NCBI GenBank assembly: GCA_007121075.1
Contig: SKMK01000021.1
Coordinates: forward strand, 1 to 64,000
From: Syntrophomonadaceae bacterium
Lineage (GTDB): Bacteria; Bacillota; Dethiobacteria; DTU022
Length of the DNA: 64,000 nucleotides
Reading direction: 5' to 3'
How positions within the stretch are numbered: position 1 is the stretch's first letter; each line of letters opens with the position of its first letter. The position numbers and the translations under genes are program-made. The notes under the pieces are model-generated. The model saw only the letters and a list, made by a program, of their open reading frames with translations, was not told where the DNA came from and ran no database searches. Shown piece by piece: positions 38,433 through 46,965 of this stretch.

Positions 38433-39173
38433 TTATTCCTCCCAGTCTCCGCCATAATAGCTTCGGGCCACTTCCAAATCCGTGCGATCATCTATCTCCA
38501 TGCAAAACTCATTTTCCAATTCCACCGGGTAAAGGCCGAGCCCCGGCAGCAAATTGTTCAGGGCATTTTCGGCGTAAACCTTGAGTTCCCCCCTGGCCCG
38601 GAAGCGCTCCATCTCTTCCAGCCAGACTGAGAAAGCCTGCCCGGACAGCCTGTAAAAAGGAATCAAAAAGACGCAGTTTTCACCGAACAGATCGACCCCG
38701 ACCTTTTTAACCAGGCCATTTTCCATTTCCGCTTTAAAATCTTTTTCAGGCAGCTCAATGTTGGGGTTGGTCAAAACCGCATTCCGGCAGCCCGATGCTA
38801 AAAGCTTATCCAAAACCTCCGGATCAAAAACCAGGTCTCCGTGCAGGAGGATAATCTCCCCGGGATTTTTATTTCTTAGAAATTCCCCGGCCAGGATCAG
38901 CGAATAGATATAGTTGGTTTGCTCGTAGTCAGGGTTGTTGACCAGGCTGACCGGCAACCATTCCGGGCGGCCGTCCAGGTAATCCTTGATTTGATCCTCG
39001 AACGGGCCGGTGGTAATTAAGATATCGTTTAAGCCAAAACGCTCAAAAATATTTAACTGCCGGCCCAGGATATTTTCCCCATTGCCGATTTTAACCAGGC
39101 ACTTGGGCCTGGCCTCGGCAAGCTCTCCCATCCTCGACCCTGTTCCTGAATTTAAGATGATCACCTGAGTCAT
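38433..39173 (-). CDS. Sugar/choline-phosphate-type nucleotidyltransferase (LicC/PntC-like), predicted phosphonate cytidylyltransferase
   Basis: This 246-residue nucleotidyltransferase begins VIILNSGTGSRMGELAEARPKCLVKIG, the MobA/LicC-type nucleotide-binding loop, and has LLHGDLVFDPEVL and EIDDRTDLEVARSYY, which match CTP:phosphocholine and CTP:2-aminoethylphosphonate cytidylyltransferases. In context it probably activates a phosphonate with CTP for LicD-type transfer. It overlaps the phosphonopyruvate decarboxylase gene by 4 bp. The N-terminal domain of PEP mutase here is a second, unrelated cytidylyltransferase fold. Confidence 0.85.
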   Translation of the reverse strand: MTQVIILNSGTGSRMGELAEARPKCLVKIGNGENILGRQLNIFERFGLNDILITTGPFEDQIKDYLDGRPEWLPVSLVNNPDYEQTNYIYSLILAGEFLRNKNPGEIILLHGDLVFDPEVLDKLLASGCRNAVLTNPNIELPEKDFKAEMENGLVKKVGVDLFGENCVFLIPFYRLSGQAFSVWLEEMERFRARGELKVYAENALNNLLPGLGLYPVELENEFCMEIDDRTDLEVARSYYGGDWEE

Positions 39174-40306
39174 TTATAACAGCACCCTTGCAAAAATTTC
39201 ATGAAGGCGGCCTTGTTTTCCCGGGGTGTGGTTTTGGGGCGGCCCAGATCGCTCCTGGAGCCCCTGCGGATCCGGATTTCAAGCAGGGAAGGTCCTTCTC
39301 CTTCCCTTATTTTTTCCATGGCCTCTTCCAGTTCTTCCTCATTGTCCGCCCGCAAGACCAGCCGGTAACCGCAAGCTTCAGCTACGCCCCGGATATCGAT
39401 CCGGAAGCCGGCCGTGGCCTGCCCGCCCACCGAGTCGTGGGCGCTGTTGTTAAAAACCAGGTGGCGGAAATTTTTAGCTCTGCTGCCGGCATTGATGGCC
39501 AGGGCCCCCATGTGCATGATCACCGCCCCGTCGCCGTCAAAGCAAAATACCCGGCGCTCCGGTTTTTCCAGGGCGATCCCCAGGGCAACCTGGGAAGCAT
39601 GGCCCATGGAACCGACATTTAAAAAGTCGCGGCTGTGTCCTTCCCCCTGTTCTTCCCTGTATTCGTAAATCTCCCGGGACAGTTTGCCGGTGGTGGAAAC
39701 CACCACGTCTTCTAAACCCAGGACCGGCAGGATCTTCTGCACCGCCTCTTCCCTGCTCATCAGGTAAGAACTTTCCTGCTCATTTTCCGGCCGGTAGGGG
39801 CTGAAAGTGCCCTTTCCGGCTACCAGGGCAAAGGGTTCGCTTTTGGTGCGCATATGCCTTGCCGCCCGGGCCAGGACTGCTTCTGCCTCCTTGTCTGAGA
39901 AGGGCAAGAGGGCATACTCAATACCGAGCGCCTGCAAAAGCGGCAGGGTGACCAGGCCCTGTTTTAAGTGTTGAGGCTCGTCCGGCACTTCCGGTTGGCC
40001 CCGCCAGCCGATCAACAGTAGCACAGGAATGCTGTAAACCATGGGATCGGCCAGGGAAACCAGGGGATTGGTGGCGTTGCCCAATCCGGAATTTTGCATG
40101 TAAACCATTCCGGGCCGGCTGGTGGCCAGGTAATGGCCCGCGGCCAGGGCCACGGCGTTGCCTTCGTTGGCAGCCACCAGGTGTTTTGAGGGAGGTATGT
40201 GGTCCGAAATACAGGCGGAAATATCTGAAAGCAGGGAGTCCGGCACCCCTGCAAAAAAATCAACCCCCTCTTTCTTCAGGGTTTCAAAGAAAAAGCGGCA
40301 GTCAAT
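39170..40306 (-). CDS. Phosphonopyruvate decarboxylase, apparent ATT start
   Basis: This ThDP enzyme turns phosphonopyruvate into phosphonoacetaldehyde, the irreversible step that pulls phosphonate synthesis. Motifs are the active Glu in AANEGNAVALAAGHYLA, GDGAVIMHMGAL with NNSAHDSVGG (ThDP/Mg site) in the C-terminal half. Family members begin about 20 residues before the PDSLL motif. Here a frame without ATG, GTG or TTG near that point runs DCRFFFETLKKEGVDFFAGVPDSLL; a GGGAGGG site at the end of pepM stands 7-10 nt before two ATT codons (40309, 40306). I place the start at ATT. A GTG at 40246 would cut off the N-terminus and has no ribosome binding site. Confidence 0.88.
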   Translation of the reverse strand: MDCRFFFETLKKEGVDFFAGVPDSLLSDISACISDHIPPSKHLVAANEGNAVALAAGHYLATSRPGMVYMQNSGLGNATNPLVSLADPMVYSIPVLLLIGWRGQPEVPDEPQHLKQGLVTLPLLQALGIEYALLPFSDKEAEAVLARAARHMRTKSEPFALVAGKGTFSPYRPENEQESSYLMSREEAVQKILPVLGLEDVVVSTTGKLSREIYEYREEQGEGHSRDFLNVGSMGHASQVALGIALEKPERRVFCFDGDGAVIMHMGALAINAGSRAKNFRHLVFNNSAHDSVGGQATAGFRIDIRGVAEACGYRLVLRADNEEELEEAMEKIREGEGPSLLEIRIRRGSRSDLGRPKTTPRENKAAFMKFLQGCCYK

Positions 40307-40310
40307 AATT

Positions 40311-41609
40311 TTAACTCCCTCCCGGAATTAAATGCAAGATATCCTTGATCGGCATGCAGTAATCTTCACTTTCGCAGGCCCGCTCATTTTCCAGGATGCA
40401 CCGGGCTGTTTTGACCATGGCCGGGTAAGCGCTACGGAGCAGGTGGTTGGCATAGATGACGATATTGACCCCCGCCTCGGCCAGTTCGGTTTCCCTGACC
40501 CGGTTGTAAGTGGTTGGGACCGCCACCAGGGCCGCCTTCTTATTGAATTTACGGTATTGTCGGCAGAACTCAAATATTTCATCCGGCTCTTTTTCTTTGC
40601 TGTGGATCATAATCCCGTCCGCTCCCGCTTCCAGGTAGGCGTGGGCCCGCCGGAGGGCGTCCTCCATCCCGGTCTTCAAAATCAAGCTCTCGATGCGGGC
40701 AATGATCATGAAGTCTTCGGCCACCTGGGCCTGTTTACCCCGGGTGATCTTTTGGCAAAAGTTTTCGATGCGGTCCTGTTCCTGTTCAACCTCGGTCCCG
40801 AACAGGGAGTTTTTCTTCAAACCGATCTTATCCTCGATGATCACCGCCGATACTCCGAACCTTTCTAAACTTTTGACCAGGTAGGCAAAATGCTCGACGT
40901 GGCCCCCGGTGTCACCGTCCATGATGATCGGCTTGGTAGTCACCTCCAGGATATCGTTAATCGTGTTCAGGCGGGAGCTGGAATCGACCAGTTCGATGTC
41001 CGGTTTGCCCTTGACGGTGGAATCGCACAGACTGCTGACCCACATCCCGTCAAACTGTTTGACCATATCGTCCTGGCTGATCTTGAGCTTTTCCACGATC
41101 AGACCGGTCAGACCGTTATGGGCCTCCATGAACCGGACCAGCGGCTTGACTTCGAGCAGTTTCCGGAGGCGGTGAATCCGGAGCTGGGGAGTGGTGCCGA
41201 TATCCTGCAGGGCCTGTTCGAGCATGCTTACTGAAACGCCCTTGGTGTATTCAATTTCTACCAGCTGTCCGCCCCACTGTTTCAGGGTCTCGATTACTTT
41301 TTCCCGGATTTCCTGCTGGATCCCGGTTTTCCAATCGTCTCCGTGGATCACATAATCGGGTTTCAGTTTCATCAAATTGGGCACATAATCAAGCGTATCC
41401 TGGGGCACTACCCGGCTGACCCCTTTTAGATTTTCCACGATCTGCTTGCGGTGTTCAAAATCAATTACGGGCAGGCGTTTATAGGTGGCAATCACTTCAT
41501 CGGTTAAAATACCGACCGTAATCTCACCCAGCTTTCTGGCTTCAGCAATAACATTAATATGGCCATGGTGGATGATATCAGCGCTCATGGCCAGGTAAAC
41601 CTGCTTCAT
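40311..41609 (-). CDS. PEP mutase with N-terminal cytidylyltransferase domain
   Basis: This 432-residue fusion starts phosphonate synthesis by turning PEP into phosphonopyruvate. The N-terminal domain (about residues 1-130) is a nucleotidyltransferase of the cytidylyltransferase type: HHGH at 14-17 is the HxGH motif and the RxxGVSVS-like segment ([10 protein letters not shown]) the second. The C-terminal domain (about 150-420) is PEP mutase: [10 protein letters not shown] at 259-268 fits EDK-x5-NS, the sequence that separates PEP mutase from isocitrate lyase relatives, and GDTGGHVE holds metal ligands. Such fusions occur in phosphonate-tailoring clusters. It heads a five-gene unit (mutase, decarboxylase, NTase, dehydrogenase, GT). 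Confidence 0.94.
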   Translation of the reverse strand: MKQVYLAMSADIIHHGHINVIAEARKLGEITVGILTDEVIATYKRLPVIDFEHRKQIVENLKGVSRVVPQDTLDYVPNLMKLKPDYVIHGDDWKTGIQQEIREKVIETLKQWGGQLVEIEYTKGVSVSMLEQALQDIGTTPQLRIHRLRKLLEVKPLVRFMEAHNGLTGLIVEKLKISQDDMVKQFDGMWVSSLCDSTVKGKPDIELVDSSSRLNTINDILEVTTKPIIMDGDTGGHVEHFAYLVKSLERFGVSAVIIEDKIGLKKNSLFGTEVEQEQDRIENFCQKITRGKQAQVAEDFMIIARIESLILKTGMEDALRRAHAYLEAGADGIMIHSKEKEPDEIFEFCRQYRKFNKKAALVAVPTTYNRVRETELAEAGVNIVIYANHLLRSAYPAMVKTARCILENERACESEDYCMPIKDILHLIPGGS

Positions 41610-41663
41610 TTCCCACTCCCCTTTGCCGAAGCTAAAATTCCTTCTACCGTACTATTTTAATAT

Positions 41664-41693
41664 ATTATCATATCTGTTCAACCGGGGTTTCAA
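41664..41693 (-). promoter_or_regulatory. Predicted promoter of the phosphonate operon
   Basis: On the minus strand TTGAAA (41688-41693, 5 of 6) and GATAAT (41664-41669, 5 of 6) are 18 bp apart, about 50 bp before the pepM start with its GGGGAG site. Confidence 0.6.
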
Positions 41694-41699
41694 AAACAG

Positions 41700-41998
41700 G
41701 CCGGATCATACCTGTGCTTTAATTATCTTTCGCTACAGGCTTTATAAAAACCTTTTAAAATATTAATTTACATCCCGGATGTCACGCCCTCATTTAAGCC
41801 AAAACAGGTGGATTAAAAAAAAGTGGCAGGGCAGCAGCACAACTGGATTTCACAGGAAAAACTGCCCCCTGCAAGCGCTGCAGGAAACGAAAGGACGGTC
41901 AAAAATCGGGGCTGTTAATTGAACAGTAAAGCTGTTGTTTGCTACCAATCATGGAATAGATCAGGCAAGCATTGTGGCAACAGCCTTATTATGGAGGC
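41700..41998. other. Intergenic gap between licD genes and pepM
   Basis: No gene is supported here. A hairpin CCTGCA-AGCGC-TGCAGG lies at 41868-41884, and on the minus strand it is followed by GGGCAGTTTTT, so it might be a weak terminator for the licD operon upstream of the pepM promoter. Otherwise the gap is unremarkable. Confidence 0.3.
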
Positions 41999-42679
41999 TC
42001 AGCGGTTAAAGCAGGTAACCATTTTTTCGGGACTGGTGTGTTTGATCGCTCCGTCATCGAAGATGAAAAACCAGTCCTTACGCGGTTCCTGCCATTTGCC
42101 GTAGCGGTAAACCAGGTACTCCCGGTAGTTTTTCGGAGCGGGAATGCTGTCATAAAGGGGGGCGGTTTCCATGAAATACCGGTCCGGGATCCATATCATG
42201 TAGACCTTGTAAGTGGTAGTCCAGGGCCAGTTGTGAAGCGGAACAAACTCCTTCCTGATGAAGAACTCCTGGATAATACGGTGCGGCAAAGCGTAGAGGT
42301 AATAGGCCAGGTTTTTGTTTTCAAAGGGGTAGGGCATGCAGTAGACCTGGGGGCACCAGGCATAATCTTTCTCCCGCCTGAAGAGGCTGATGTCAATGTC
42401 CAGCGAAGAGCTCTTGAACCGCGGCGAAAATTTGTACTTGAAATTAAGGCCGCGGTAATTTTTAACCGAAACCTTGTAGCCCCTGGCCCTGGCTGCAGGT
42501 ATAATTTTCTCCAGGAGGGGTTCGCTGCCGGACCACATACTAATATCGATGTCGTGATCGCCCTCGATCACTCCACCTTCGCGGGCCAGGCCGAGCAGGG
42601 TTCCGCTGTCGATCCAGTACTCTACCCCGTGGTCGTTCAACAAACCGCAGATCCAGTTCAGTTCAGGGTTAAGGCTCAT
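41999..42679 (-). CDS. LicD-family phosphotransferase, paralogue 1
   Basis: This 226-residue protein has the LicD/fukutin-like core: EYWIDSGTLLGLAREGG, then GDHDIDISMW, the metal-binding Asp cluster. LicD enzymes transfer phosphocholine or another CDP-activated headgroup to a glycan. It ends with the pattern YGKWQEPRKDW..DDG, which is repeated in the two neighbours. Third of three tandem genes; a donor CDP-phosphonate from the neighbouring operon is the likely substrate. The start has AGGAG at a good distance. Confidence 0.85.
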   Translation of the reverse strand: MSLNPELNWICGLLNDHGVEYWIDSGTLLGLAREGGVIEGDHDIDISMWSGSEPLLEKIIPAARARGYKVSVKNYRGLNFKYKFSPRFKSSSLDIDISLFRREKDYAWCPQVYCMPYPFENKNLAYYLYALPHRIIQEFFIRKEFVPLHNWPWTTTYKVYMIWIPDRYFMETAPLYDSIPAPKNYREYLVYRYGKWQEPRKDWFFIFDDGAIKHTSPEKMVTCFNR

Positions 42680-42697
42680 ATAAACTGCTCCTGTTTT

Positions 42698-43447
42698 TCA
42701 GCTGATTATGGCCCCGTCGTCTTTCCAGTAAACCCAGTCATTCCTGGGTGTTTTCCAGTCCGGCCCGTACTTGAGGGCCAGGTACTTTTCCGGGTCGGCC
42801 GGCACAGACACCACCAGCCCCTCCACCTTGACCTTCTCCAGGTTCAAAAAATAGTGTTCATCCACGGCCATCCGGAAGGAAGGCCTGAACAGGTACTGGG
42901 CTCTACCTGCACTATAACATATAAAATTCCAAAGCGGGACCGGAATTATTTTCGCCGCCATCGCGGCCAGTTTCGCCCCCCCGGGAGGCATCTTGTTATC
43001 CAGCGTTCCCTGCCCGGCACAGGCACAGAACAAAACAGCTCCAACCAGCAATTCAGCCGGCTTTCCCGAAACCGGGTAATAAACTTTCTTAACAACCCGT
43101 CCCCGCTCGCGCCGGTAAAAGGCGATGTTGATCATGCTGAAGTTTTTTTCCAGGTCGGAGATTGAAAGCTGGTGAGGCTTGTAGGTTTCGACAAAGCGGC
43201 CTTTTTTCTGCAGGCGTTTAACGATTTCCCGGCGGTGCTTGCGGTAATCATCTTCCCACATCCCCAGGTCAAGATCGTGGTCCGATTTTAAAAGGCCTCC
43301 CTCCCGGATTACCCCGAGCAGGGTGCCCTGGTCGAGCCAGCAGGAAATCTTCAGCTCCGCAAATGTTTCCAGTACCGCCCTGAAATGTGGGTGACCCTTA
43401 AGGCTTTTCGGGCCTTCTCCGGCCGGCCTCTCTCCAGTTCCCGTCAT
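42698..43447 (-). CDS. LicD-family phosphotransferase, paralogue 2
   Basis: This 249-residue protein carries the same core: SCWLDQGTLLGVIREGG and KSDHDLDLGMW, and ends with YGPDWKTPRNDW..DDG. It differs clearly from its neighbours (the middle contains KVYYPVSGKPAELLVG and several cysteines), so the paralogues are old and probably act on different positions or acceptors. Its ATG overlaps the stop of paralogue 3 by 4 bp (ATGA). Confidence 0.82.
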   Translation of the reverse strand: MTGTGERPAGEGPKSLKGHPHFRAVLETFAELKISCWLDQGTLLGVIREGGLLKSDHDLDLGMWEDDYRKHRREIVKRLQKKGRFVETYKPHQLSISDLEKNFSMINIAFYRRERGRVVKKVYYPVSGKPAELLVGAVLFCACAGQGTLDNKMPPGGAKLAAMAAKIIPVPLWNFICYSAGRAQYLFRPSFRMAVDEHYFLNLEKVKVEGLVVSVPADPEKYLALKYGPDWKTPRNDWVYWKDDGAIIS

Positions 43448-44322
43448 CTGCTCCCCCGCAGTTTTGTTTTAACTTTTACCCGGGTTTCCTTTAAAACGGG
43501 GGCACCGTTCCAGGCCTGGTAACGGGACAGATCAACCATTTCTTCCGGCCGTACCTGCCTCAGGCCCCCGTCATCAGTCCAGATGTTCCACTTCTCAACC
43601 GGGGTGCGCCAGCTGCCGTAACGGTAAGTAAGATAAGCATCCCACTCAGTCGGAATGTATGCTTCATAGAGGGGATGGTACTTCCGCTGCTCAAAAAACC
43701 GGGCCGGGACCCACCAGGTTCCCGTCTGGCGGCGAACCTTCCAGGGCCAGCGGGTAACCTCGGTGGCAATCAGGCGCTCGCGCAGTTTTTTCCTGGCCAC
43801 CACAAAATATCTATAAAAACGCCGGGTCACCCTCCCCGAAAAAGGAGGACCGGTCCCTTCACCGGCCGGGCACCAGGCCCAGCTGCCGGCCCGCCTGAAA
43901 AGCATGATGTGCACGGGCAGTTTGCCTTCTCTCAGAAAACGATACTGGCAGACCAGTCCCCTGTAAAGCCAGATTGTAACCGTGTAACCTTGATCCCAGG
44001 CGGCAGGCAGAAGCCTGAGCAGATATTCTTCGTCTTCGGCCCACATCTGCAGATCAATATCCTTCTCATGGTCCAAAAGTTTGCCGTCACGCATCAGGCC
44101 GAGCAGGACCCCGCTATCGATAGCATAGGGGACCCCGTGTTCATTGAGGAGATCGGTAAAGGACCGGTAGTCTTTATCCCTGGGCCGGGGAAAAAGCGCA
44201 TCCTCTTCTTCTACGGCCCCCTCATTTCCCTTTAGATGGACCTGGTCTTCTTTATTCAAAGTCCTGTCAACAACCTGTTCTTTTCCCTTATCTTCAGCCC
44301 TGTCCCGTCCGTTCAGTTTCAT
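43444..44322 (-). CDS. LicD-family phosphotransferase, paralogue 3
   Basis: This 292-residue member has an N-terminal charged extension of about 50 residues, then PYAIDSGVLLGLMRDGK and HEKDIDLQMW (the LicD core), and a C-terminal YGSWRTPVEKW..DDG block. It is first in the three-gene unit. The 480-bp gap upstream (44323-44803) separates it from a divergent aminotransferase. Confidence 0.84.
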   Translation of the reverse strand: MKLNGRDRAEDKGKEQVVDRTLNKEDQVHLKGNEGAVEEEDALFPRPRDKDYRSFTDLLNEHGVPYAIDSGVLLGLMRDGKLLDHEKDIDLQMWAEDEEYLLRLLPAAWDQGYTVTIWLYRGLVCQYRFLREGKLPVHIMLFRRAGSWAWCPAGEGTGPPFSGRVTRRFYRYFVVARKKLRERLIATEVTRWPWKVRRQTGTWWVPARFFEQRKYHPLYEAYIPTEWDAYLTYRYGSWRTPVEKWNIWTDDGGLRQVRPEEMVDLSRYQAWNGAPVLKETRVKVKTKLRGSR

Positions 44323-44732
44323 CCCGCCACTGCTCCCCCCGATTTTCTCCGCGGGCCGCTATATTTAAGCCACCCTTTGCCGTATTTTAGCCCTGCCTCC
44401 TCCTTCTTTTTATTATATTGTCGCAGTCCATTTCCCTTTAATTTTTGCCCTTTTTAACCCTGAATTTTAACCTGTTAGCAAATCGTCGTTCTTTCCGGTA
44501 AATTGCAAAGGCTGGTTTGATTTTTAAAATCCCTATCTGCGGCTTTAACGGTAAAGGAGGATGAAAACTGGCCGCAGTCCTTGTATGCAAAGGGCTTTTT
44601 ACCTTCACATTTTAACACAAATTTGCAGAGGACACCTCAGTATTTGCTTTTAGCGAACTTTCATACCTACCTGAATGGCAGCTTTGTTCTTGTAAGAAAA
44701 AAAGGTTGATTAGATCATCATGCAGGCGAGGT
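44323..44732. other. Divergent intergenic gap, nothing recognised
   Basis: Between paralogue 3 of the LicD genes and the divergent aminotransferase. It is AT-rich in the right half. Apart from the promoter at 44733-44761 I see no gene, repeat or structured RNA. Confidence 0.4.
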
Positions 44733-44761
44733 TTGACGCTCCCCCTAAAATGAAGTAACAT
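44733..44761 (+). promoter_or_regulatory. Predicted promoter of the class III aminotransferase
   Basis: TTGACG (44733-44738, 5 of 6) and TAACAT (44756-44761, 4 of 6) are 17 bp apart, 43 bp before the GTG start, which has AAAAGGAG upstream. Confidence 0.55.
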
Positions 44762-44803
44762 TAATTTATCCAATAACAAATATTTGTAAAAAGGAGTGTT
44801 AAC

Positions 44804-46084
44804 GTGAAGGAACAGTTTTACGAAAAGCATAACAAATACATCTTCCCGTGTGTTGCAACTTACTATCAGGAACCGCTGGTGTTGGAAAAGGGCAAAGACA
44901 ACCTTCTCACCGATATCGAAGGAAATGAGTATTTGGACTTTTTTGGTGGTATTTTAACGATTAGTTTGGGGCACTGCCTGGAAGAAGTTACCGAAAAAGT
45001 AGTGGAGCAGTACCGGACCCTTCAGCATTGTTCCACGCTGTATCAAAATAAACCGGCACTCCTTTATGCAGAAAAACTGGCCCGGGTTACTCCCGGGAAA
45101 CTGCAAAAAAGCTTCTTTACCAACAGCGGCAGTGAAGCTGATGAGCATGCGGTTCTTTTAGCCCAGTTGGCGACCGGAAATGAAGAAATCATTACCCGGA
45201 GACATGCATACAGCGGGGCAAGCACTTTGACCATGGCTATGACTGCTCTGGCTCCGTTCAGAATGGGATCAAACTTTGGTTATTTAAAATTTGCCCATGC
45301 GCCGTACTGCTATCGCTGCCCGTTTGGTAAAACCTACCCCGGGTGCGATCTTATATGTGCCAAAGACATTGAAGACCTGATCATAACTTCCACTAAAGGA
45401 CAGATAGCCGGTTTTGTGGCTGAACCAATTATGGGTGTAGGCGGTTTTATCACGCCGCCGAAGGAATACTTTAAGGAAGTTGAAAGGATCATCAGAAAAT
45501 ACGGCGGCCTATTCATCGTTGACGAGGTGCAGACCGGCTGGGGACGAACCGGAGATAAAATGTTTGGAATTGAGCAGTGGGGAGTGGAGCCTGACATAAT
45601 GACCATGGCAAAAGGAGCCGCCAATGGTTTACCGATCGGAATTACCATAGCTGCTCCTGAAATTGCCGATCATTTTGACGGTAAACATATCTCCACTTTT
45701 GGAGGCAACCCCGTAACAATGGCCGGAGCCCTGGCCACCCTGGATTATATAGAAAAAAATAACATCCCCAGAAATTGCAAAGTTATGGGCGATTACCTGC
45801 GCGACAAGCTGGATGAGCTGCAGGACAAATACCCCGTAATCGGAGATATTAGAGGCATGGGCCTGATCCTGGGATTGGAGATTGTGAAAGAAAACAAAAC
45901 TCCTGATGCAGAAATGGTGGATAAACTGTTCGAGGAAACAAAGAAACAGGGTCTACTGCTCGGTAAAGGCGGCCTTTACGGAAACGTAATTCGTGTTACA
46001 CCGGCTTTAAATGTAGGGAAAGAAGAAATCGATGAAGCCATAATCAAGCTGGACCGGGCTTTTGCCGCAACGGTTAAAAATTAA
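44804..46084 (+). CDS. Class III (AGXT2-like) PLP aminotransferase
   Basis: This 426-residue aminotransferase has the fold-I features FFTNSGSEADEHAV, VDEVQTGWGRTG and the PLP lysine in MTMAKGAANGLPIG. The HAPYCYRCPFGKTYPGCDLICA segment is typical of alanine-glyoxylate/beta-amino acid transaminases of the AGXT2 group. Its substrate is unknown. Its position between the phosphonate block and the exporter genes makes phosphonoacetaldehyde (to 2-aminoethylphosphonate) thinkable, but classical AEP transaminases are class V proteins, so this is a weak guess. Start is GTG with AAAAGGAG 9 nt upstream. Base composition is less GC-rich than its neighbours. Confidence 0.9.
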   Translation: MKEQFYEKHNKYIFPCVATYYQEPLVLEKGKDNLLTDIEGNEYLDFFGGILTISLGHCLEEVTEKVVEQYRTLQHCSTLYQNKPALLYAEKLARVTPGKLQKSFFTNSGSEADEHAVLLAQLATGNEEIITRRHAYSGASTLTMAMTALAPFRMGSNFGYLKFAHAPYCYRCPFGKTYPGCDLICAKDIEDLIITSTKGQIAGFVAEPIMGVGGFITPPKEYFKEVERIIRKYGGLFIVDEVQTGWGRTGDKMFGIEQWGVEPDIMTMAKGAANGLPIGITIAAPEIADHFDGKHISTFGGNPVTMAGALATLDYIEKNNIPRNCKVMGDYLRDKLDELQDKYPVIGDIRGMGLILGLEIVKENKTPDAEMVDKLFEETKKQGLLLGKGGLYGNVIRVTPALNVGKEEIDEAIIKLDRAFAATVKN

Positions 46085-46143
46085 TCTGCCAGCCCTTAAA
46101 AGTGAAGGGGTTTCCTGATGGAAAGGAGCCCGGGCAACACCCG

Positions 46144-46920
46144 ATGAACGAATACTTAAAAGAGCTGTTTAAGAGAAAAGACCTGCTGATCTACCTGGTT
46201 ACTTCGGGGCTAAAAGCCCAGTACCGGAACACTTTCCTGGGCTACCTGTGGTGGATCCTTGACCCGTTATTGATGGGGGCCGTTTACTATTTCCTGCGCG
46301 TTGTGGTCCTGGGCATGGAAGGGGAATACGTTGGAGCCTTTTTGATCACCGGCCTGGTCGCCTGGCACTGGATCAACTCCAGTTTAAAAGGCGCGGCCTC
46401 TTCAATCACCGGCCGCTCCCGGATCATCACCCAGGTTTACCTGCCCAAGGCCATCTTTCCCCTCGGGGTCAACCTGACCCAGACGATCAATTTTTCTTTC
46501 GGCCTGGTCGTGGTGGCCGTTTTCCTGGCCGCCTACCAGATTGTTCCCGGCAGCCGGCTCCTGTGGCTGCCCCTGATCATGATCGTCCAGTTTATTTTCC
46601 TGGCCGGGCTGTCCCTGGTAGTTGCTTACCTGTGCATGTTCATCCGTGATATCGACAACGTCCTTACCCATCTGATGCGGATCTGGTTCTGGGGTACCCC
46701 CGTAATCTGGGAAGTCGATCGCCTGGACGAACAATACCATTTCATTTTCGACATCAACCCGGCCGCCATTTTGCTGATCAGCTACCGCAATGTGCTCATG
46801 TACAATACCGCTCCCGAACCGGGCAAGCTGGCCCTGATCGGCTTCCTTTCCCTGGCCCTAACTATGTACATGATCTACTACTACCACCTGAACGAGCACA
46901 AGATAATCAAGGCCCTCTAA
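46144..46920 (+). CDS. Polysaccharide ABC exporter, membrane subunit (Wzm/TagG type)
   Basis: This protein (258 residues from ATG 46144) belongs to ABC-2 polysaccharide/teichoic-acid export permeases: an amphipathic start (KDLLIYLVTSGLKAQYRNTFLGYLW) followed by six membrane segments, with the conserved LWWILDP near the start. A GTG at 46102 would add 14 residues but has no ribosome binding site; AAAGGAG is 15 nt before ATG 46144, which is somewhat far, so the start is uncertain. It is followed by its ATPase gene after 45 bp. In the chain it would export a finished lipid-linked polymer. Confidence 0.9.
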   Translation: MNEYLKELFKRKDLLIYLVTSGLKAQYRNTFLGYLWWILDPLLMGAVYYFLRVVVLGMEGEYVGAFLITGLVAWHWINSSLKGAASSITGRSRIITQVYLPKAIFPLGVNLTQTINFSFGLVVVAVFLAAYQIVPGSRLLWLPLIMIVQFIFLAGLSLVVAYLCMFIRDIDNVLTHLMRIWFWGTPVIWEVDRLDEQYHFIFDINPAAILLISYRNVLMYNTAPEPGKLALIGFLSLALTMYMIYYYHLNEHKIIKAL

Positions 46921-46965
46921 AGGGCCTGACCTGAACCACCCTGGAACAAGAAGCGGTGAACAACC

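Noticed and set aside
41740-41765. A third MITE end (TTTCGCTACAG) upstream of pepM
   Set aside because: Only a partial 11-base resemblance with no opposite end within a few hundred bases; chance.
41972-43165. A 397-codon plus-strand open frame across two LicD genes
   Set aside because: It is antisense to two proteins with clear LicD motifs and good ribosome binding sites; its own translation has no recognisable domain and no strong start. GC-rich codons on the other strand leave it open.
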